Of a stretch of DNA of 5,768 nt, positions 4,526 to 5,768 are shown in pieces. The translations under genes were made by a program, and so were the position numbers. Each line of letters opens with the position of its first letter. The first letter of the stretch is position 1. The notes below the pieces were generated by a model that was not told the origin of the DNA, did not search any database, and worked only from the letters and a program-made list of their open reading frames with translations. This DNA is from Candidatus Iainarchaeum sp. (lineage in GTDB: Archaea; Iainarchaeota; Iainarchaeia; Iainarchaeales; JAFGBZ01), in assembly GCA_016218635.1 (NCBI GenBank), contig JACRDJ010000063.1, positions 1 through 5,768 on the forward strand. Reading direction: 5' to 3'.

Positions 4526-5768
4526 TCAGCGGGGCCCGATGCACTGGGACTGCGGGTTTTGGTTCTGATAGTCCAGCTGTGCCACCTGGCCCTGGATGCT
4601 TTGCTCGTATACGGGTTTGGGGTTCCACCAGAACGTGGCCTGGGTTCCGCTGGCGGTCATGCATACTTCTTCGTTGCGCATGAGTTCAAAGACTTTCTGG
4701 ATGGAAGAAACGGGGTCGGCGGAGTAGGCATTCGATCCGAGGTCCAGTGAAGAATCATAGTTCTGGCCGTTGGAGGCGAACTGCGTGTTTGCGGAAGAGG
4801 CCTTGATGGCGGCATGCTGTCCGTTGGGGGTGTAGAAAATGGTCTGCAGGTACAGGCTGCCGGGGTTGCTTCCGTTGCTCCAGTCGAGTGCGTACGCGCT
4901 TTCCGCGGAGTCCGTGGATGTCCCGCGGTCGGCGGAAGTGGTTTTGCGGTCCGGCGAGTAATTGAATTTTTCCTGCACGGGGATTCCGGTGAAGTCCGCA
5001 CAGCGTCCGGCGCCCTTCCAGTACGTGAGTACTCCGCCGGTCACCACGGGCGTGGAATCATAAAGCATCGTGTAGTACGCGCTCACGGGGTCGTCCGATG
5101 CGGCTGCCTGCGAGACTTTCATGAGCACGGGCGTGGGATAGTTGGGGCTTAAGCGGATGTCTGCTTCGTCCGCGTTCCGGTTCACGCGCAGCAGGACTCC
5201 GCGTTCGGAGAGAATGCTGTTAAGCGCGCGCGGGTCGGAGGCCTTCGTGGCCTGCACGAATATGGCGGGGTTGGATCCGTTGTCGGGGAAGGAGCGCATC
5301 ACTCCGCTGGCGGGGTCGGTGATGAACACTTCCTGTTCGGCATTGTAATTCACGTACGCGGTTCCATATCCTTGGCGCGAGTATCCGTTGCCCTGCAGTC
5401 CCACCAGCCCGTCAAAGGGCAGGTAATAGAACGGGTTCTCGGGCACGGGGTCTTTTACTTTGTAGAGCACGACCCCGAAAGAAACAGCGGGCGTTCCGTC
5501 CGCATTGAAGAACTTCCAGTTGTCCCCGAAGTAGGCGGCCAGTTCCACTTCATAGAGTCCGGGGCTGGAAAGCCGGTCTTCGCTGGTGGCGTATTTCCGG
5601 GTGATGAATAAATTGTCGTTCTCCAGCAGGCGCTTGAGCGCGAAATCCGTTCCGGAATCCGTCATGAACCACGAAGGAGTGTTCGCAAAGTCTTCCTGGG
5701 TATAGTACTGCACGAAGTCTTTCTTGAAATCGGAGGTGAACCCGTCCTTCATCAGGTAGGATTGGAAG
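4526..5768 (-). CDS. Secreted or surface-type protein of unknown family, C-terminal part (5' end outside window)
   Basis: The frame is open from the right edge to TGA at 4526-4528, giving 413 visible residues. The Met at 5752 is probably internal, because the frame continues upstream as FQSYL before MKDGFTSDF. The visible part has no membrane helix. It is rich in aromatics and in beta-type segments such as SPGLYEVELAAYFG and NPFYYLPFDGLVG, then a mixed region (SERGVLLRVNR...NYPTPVLMKVSQAA). It ends in a polar Gln/Asn-rich tail, QNQNPQSQCIGPR. Three Cys residues (GRCAD, EEVCMT, SQCIG) and several NGS sequons fit an extracytoplasmic protein. Codon use matches the large surface gene (1-2951), and both read the same way, so they probably belong to one envelope locus split by the repeat gene. 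I do not recognise a family with a known function. I have a vague recollection of similar proteins in DPANN genomes that I cannot verify. Confidence 0.85.
   Translation of the reverse strand, partial: FQSYLMKDGFTSDFKKDFVQYYTQEDFANTPSWFMTDSGTDFALKRLLENDNLFITRKYATSEDRLSSPGLYEVELAAYFGDNWKFFNADGTPAVSFGVVLYKVKDPVPENPFYYLPFDGLVGLQGNGYSRQGYGTAYVNYNAEQEVFITDPASGVMRSFPDNGSNPAIFVQATKASDPRALNSILSERGVLLRVNRNADEADIRLSPNYPTPVLMKVSQAAASDDPVSAYYTMLYDSTPVVTGGVLTYWKGAGRCADFTGIPVQEKFNYSPDRKTTSADRGTSTDSAESAYALDWSNGSNPGSLYLQTIFYTPNGQHAAIKASSANTQFASNGQNYDSSLDLGSNAYSADPVSSIQKVFELMRNEEVCMTASGTQATFWWNPKPVYEQSIQGQVAQLDYQNQNPQSQCIGPR

Noticed and set aside
4657..5001. Minus-strand 114-codon frame starting MRTSPESPCRKN
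   Set aside because: It is an alternative frame within the 4526-5768 gene, with low-complexity Pro/Ser/Thr/Arg composition and no recognisable motif.

Overview
The window looks like a piece of an archaeal chromosome, possibly from a DPANN-type lineage (inference, moderate confidence for archaea, low for the lineage). The main signs are a TATA box centred 26 bp upstream of an ATG with no Shine-Dalgarno sequence, which fits leaderless transcription; a long gene that can only start at TTG; and two long exported-type proteins built from beta-sandwich modules. There is no rRNA, recognisable tRNA, CRISPR array, transposase or phage gene.

All three clear protein genes lie on the minus strand, so transcription runs from right to left. 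At the right edge (4526-5768) is the C-terminal 413 residues of a secreted or surface-type protein whose 5' end lies outside the window. Next is a 498-bp intergenic region (4028-4525) dense in perfect inverted repeats. It includes a possible three-way-junction RNA fold (4155-4210), several hairpins, a 43-codon plus-strand ORF with coding-like codon use (4281-4412), and a 14-bp A/T-tract palindrome (4477-4490). Then comes a 309-residue protein made almost entirely of a strict 10-residue repeat, with a very basic Phe/Arg/Lys tail (3098-4027). After a 146-bp gap, a gene of at least 983 codons starts at TTG and runs off the left edge (1-2951). It encodes one N-terminal membrane anchor followed by about six carboxypeptidase-regulatory-like / Ig-like beta domains and further extracellular-type domains.

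The two flanking genes share a codon style (C-rich third positions, CTC/CTG/CTT for Leu, CGC/CGG for Arg) and probably belong to one cell-surface locus. The repeat gene between them prefers TTA/TTG and AGA/AGG, so it may be a later insertion or a gene of different history. The strongest candidates for something undescribed are the decapeptide-repeat protein with its basic tail and the structured intergenic region upstream of it. That region could be an independent plus-strand transcript starting from the same TATA element. None of the three proteins can be given a confirmed biochemical function from sequence alone.
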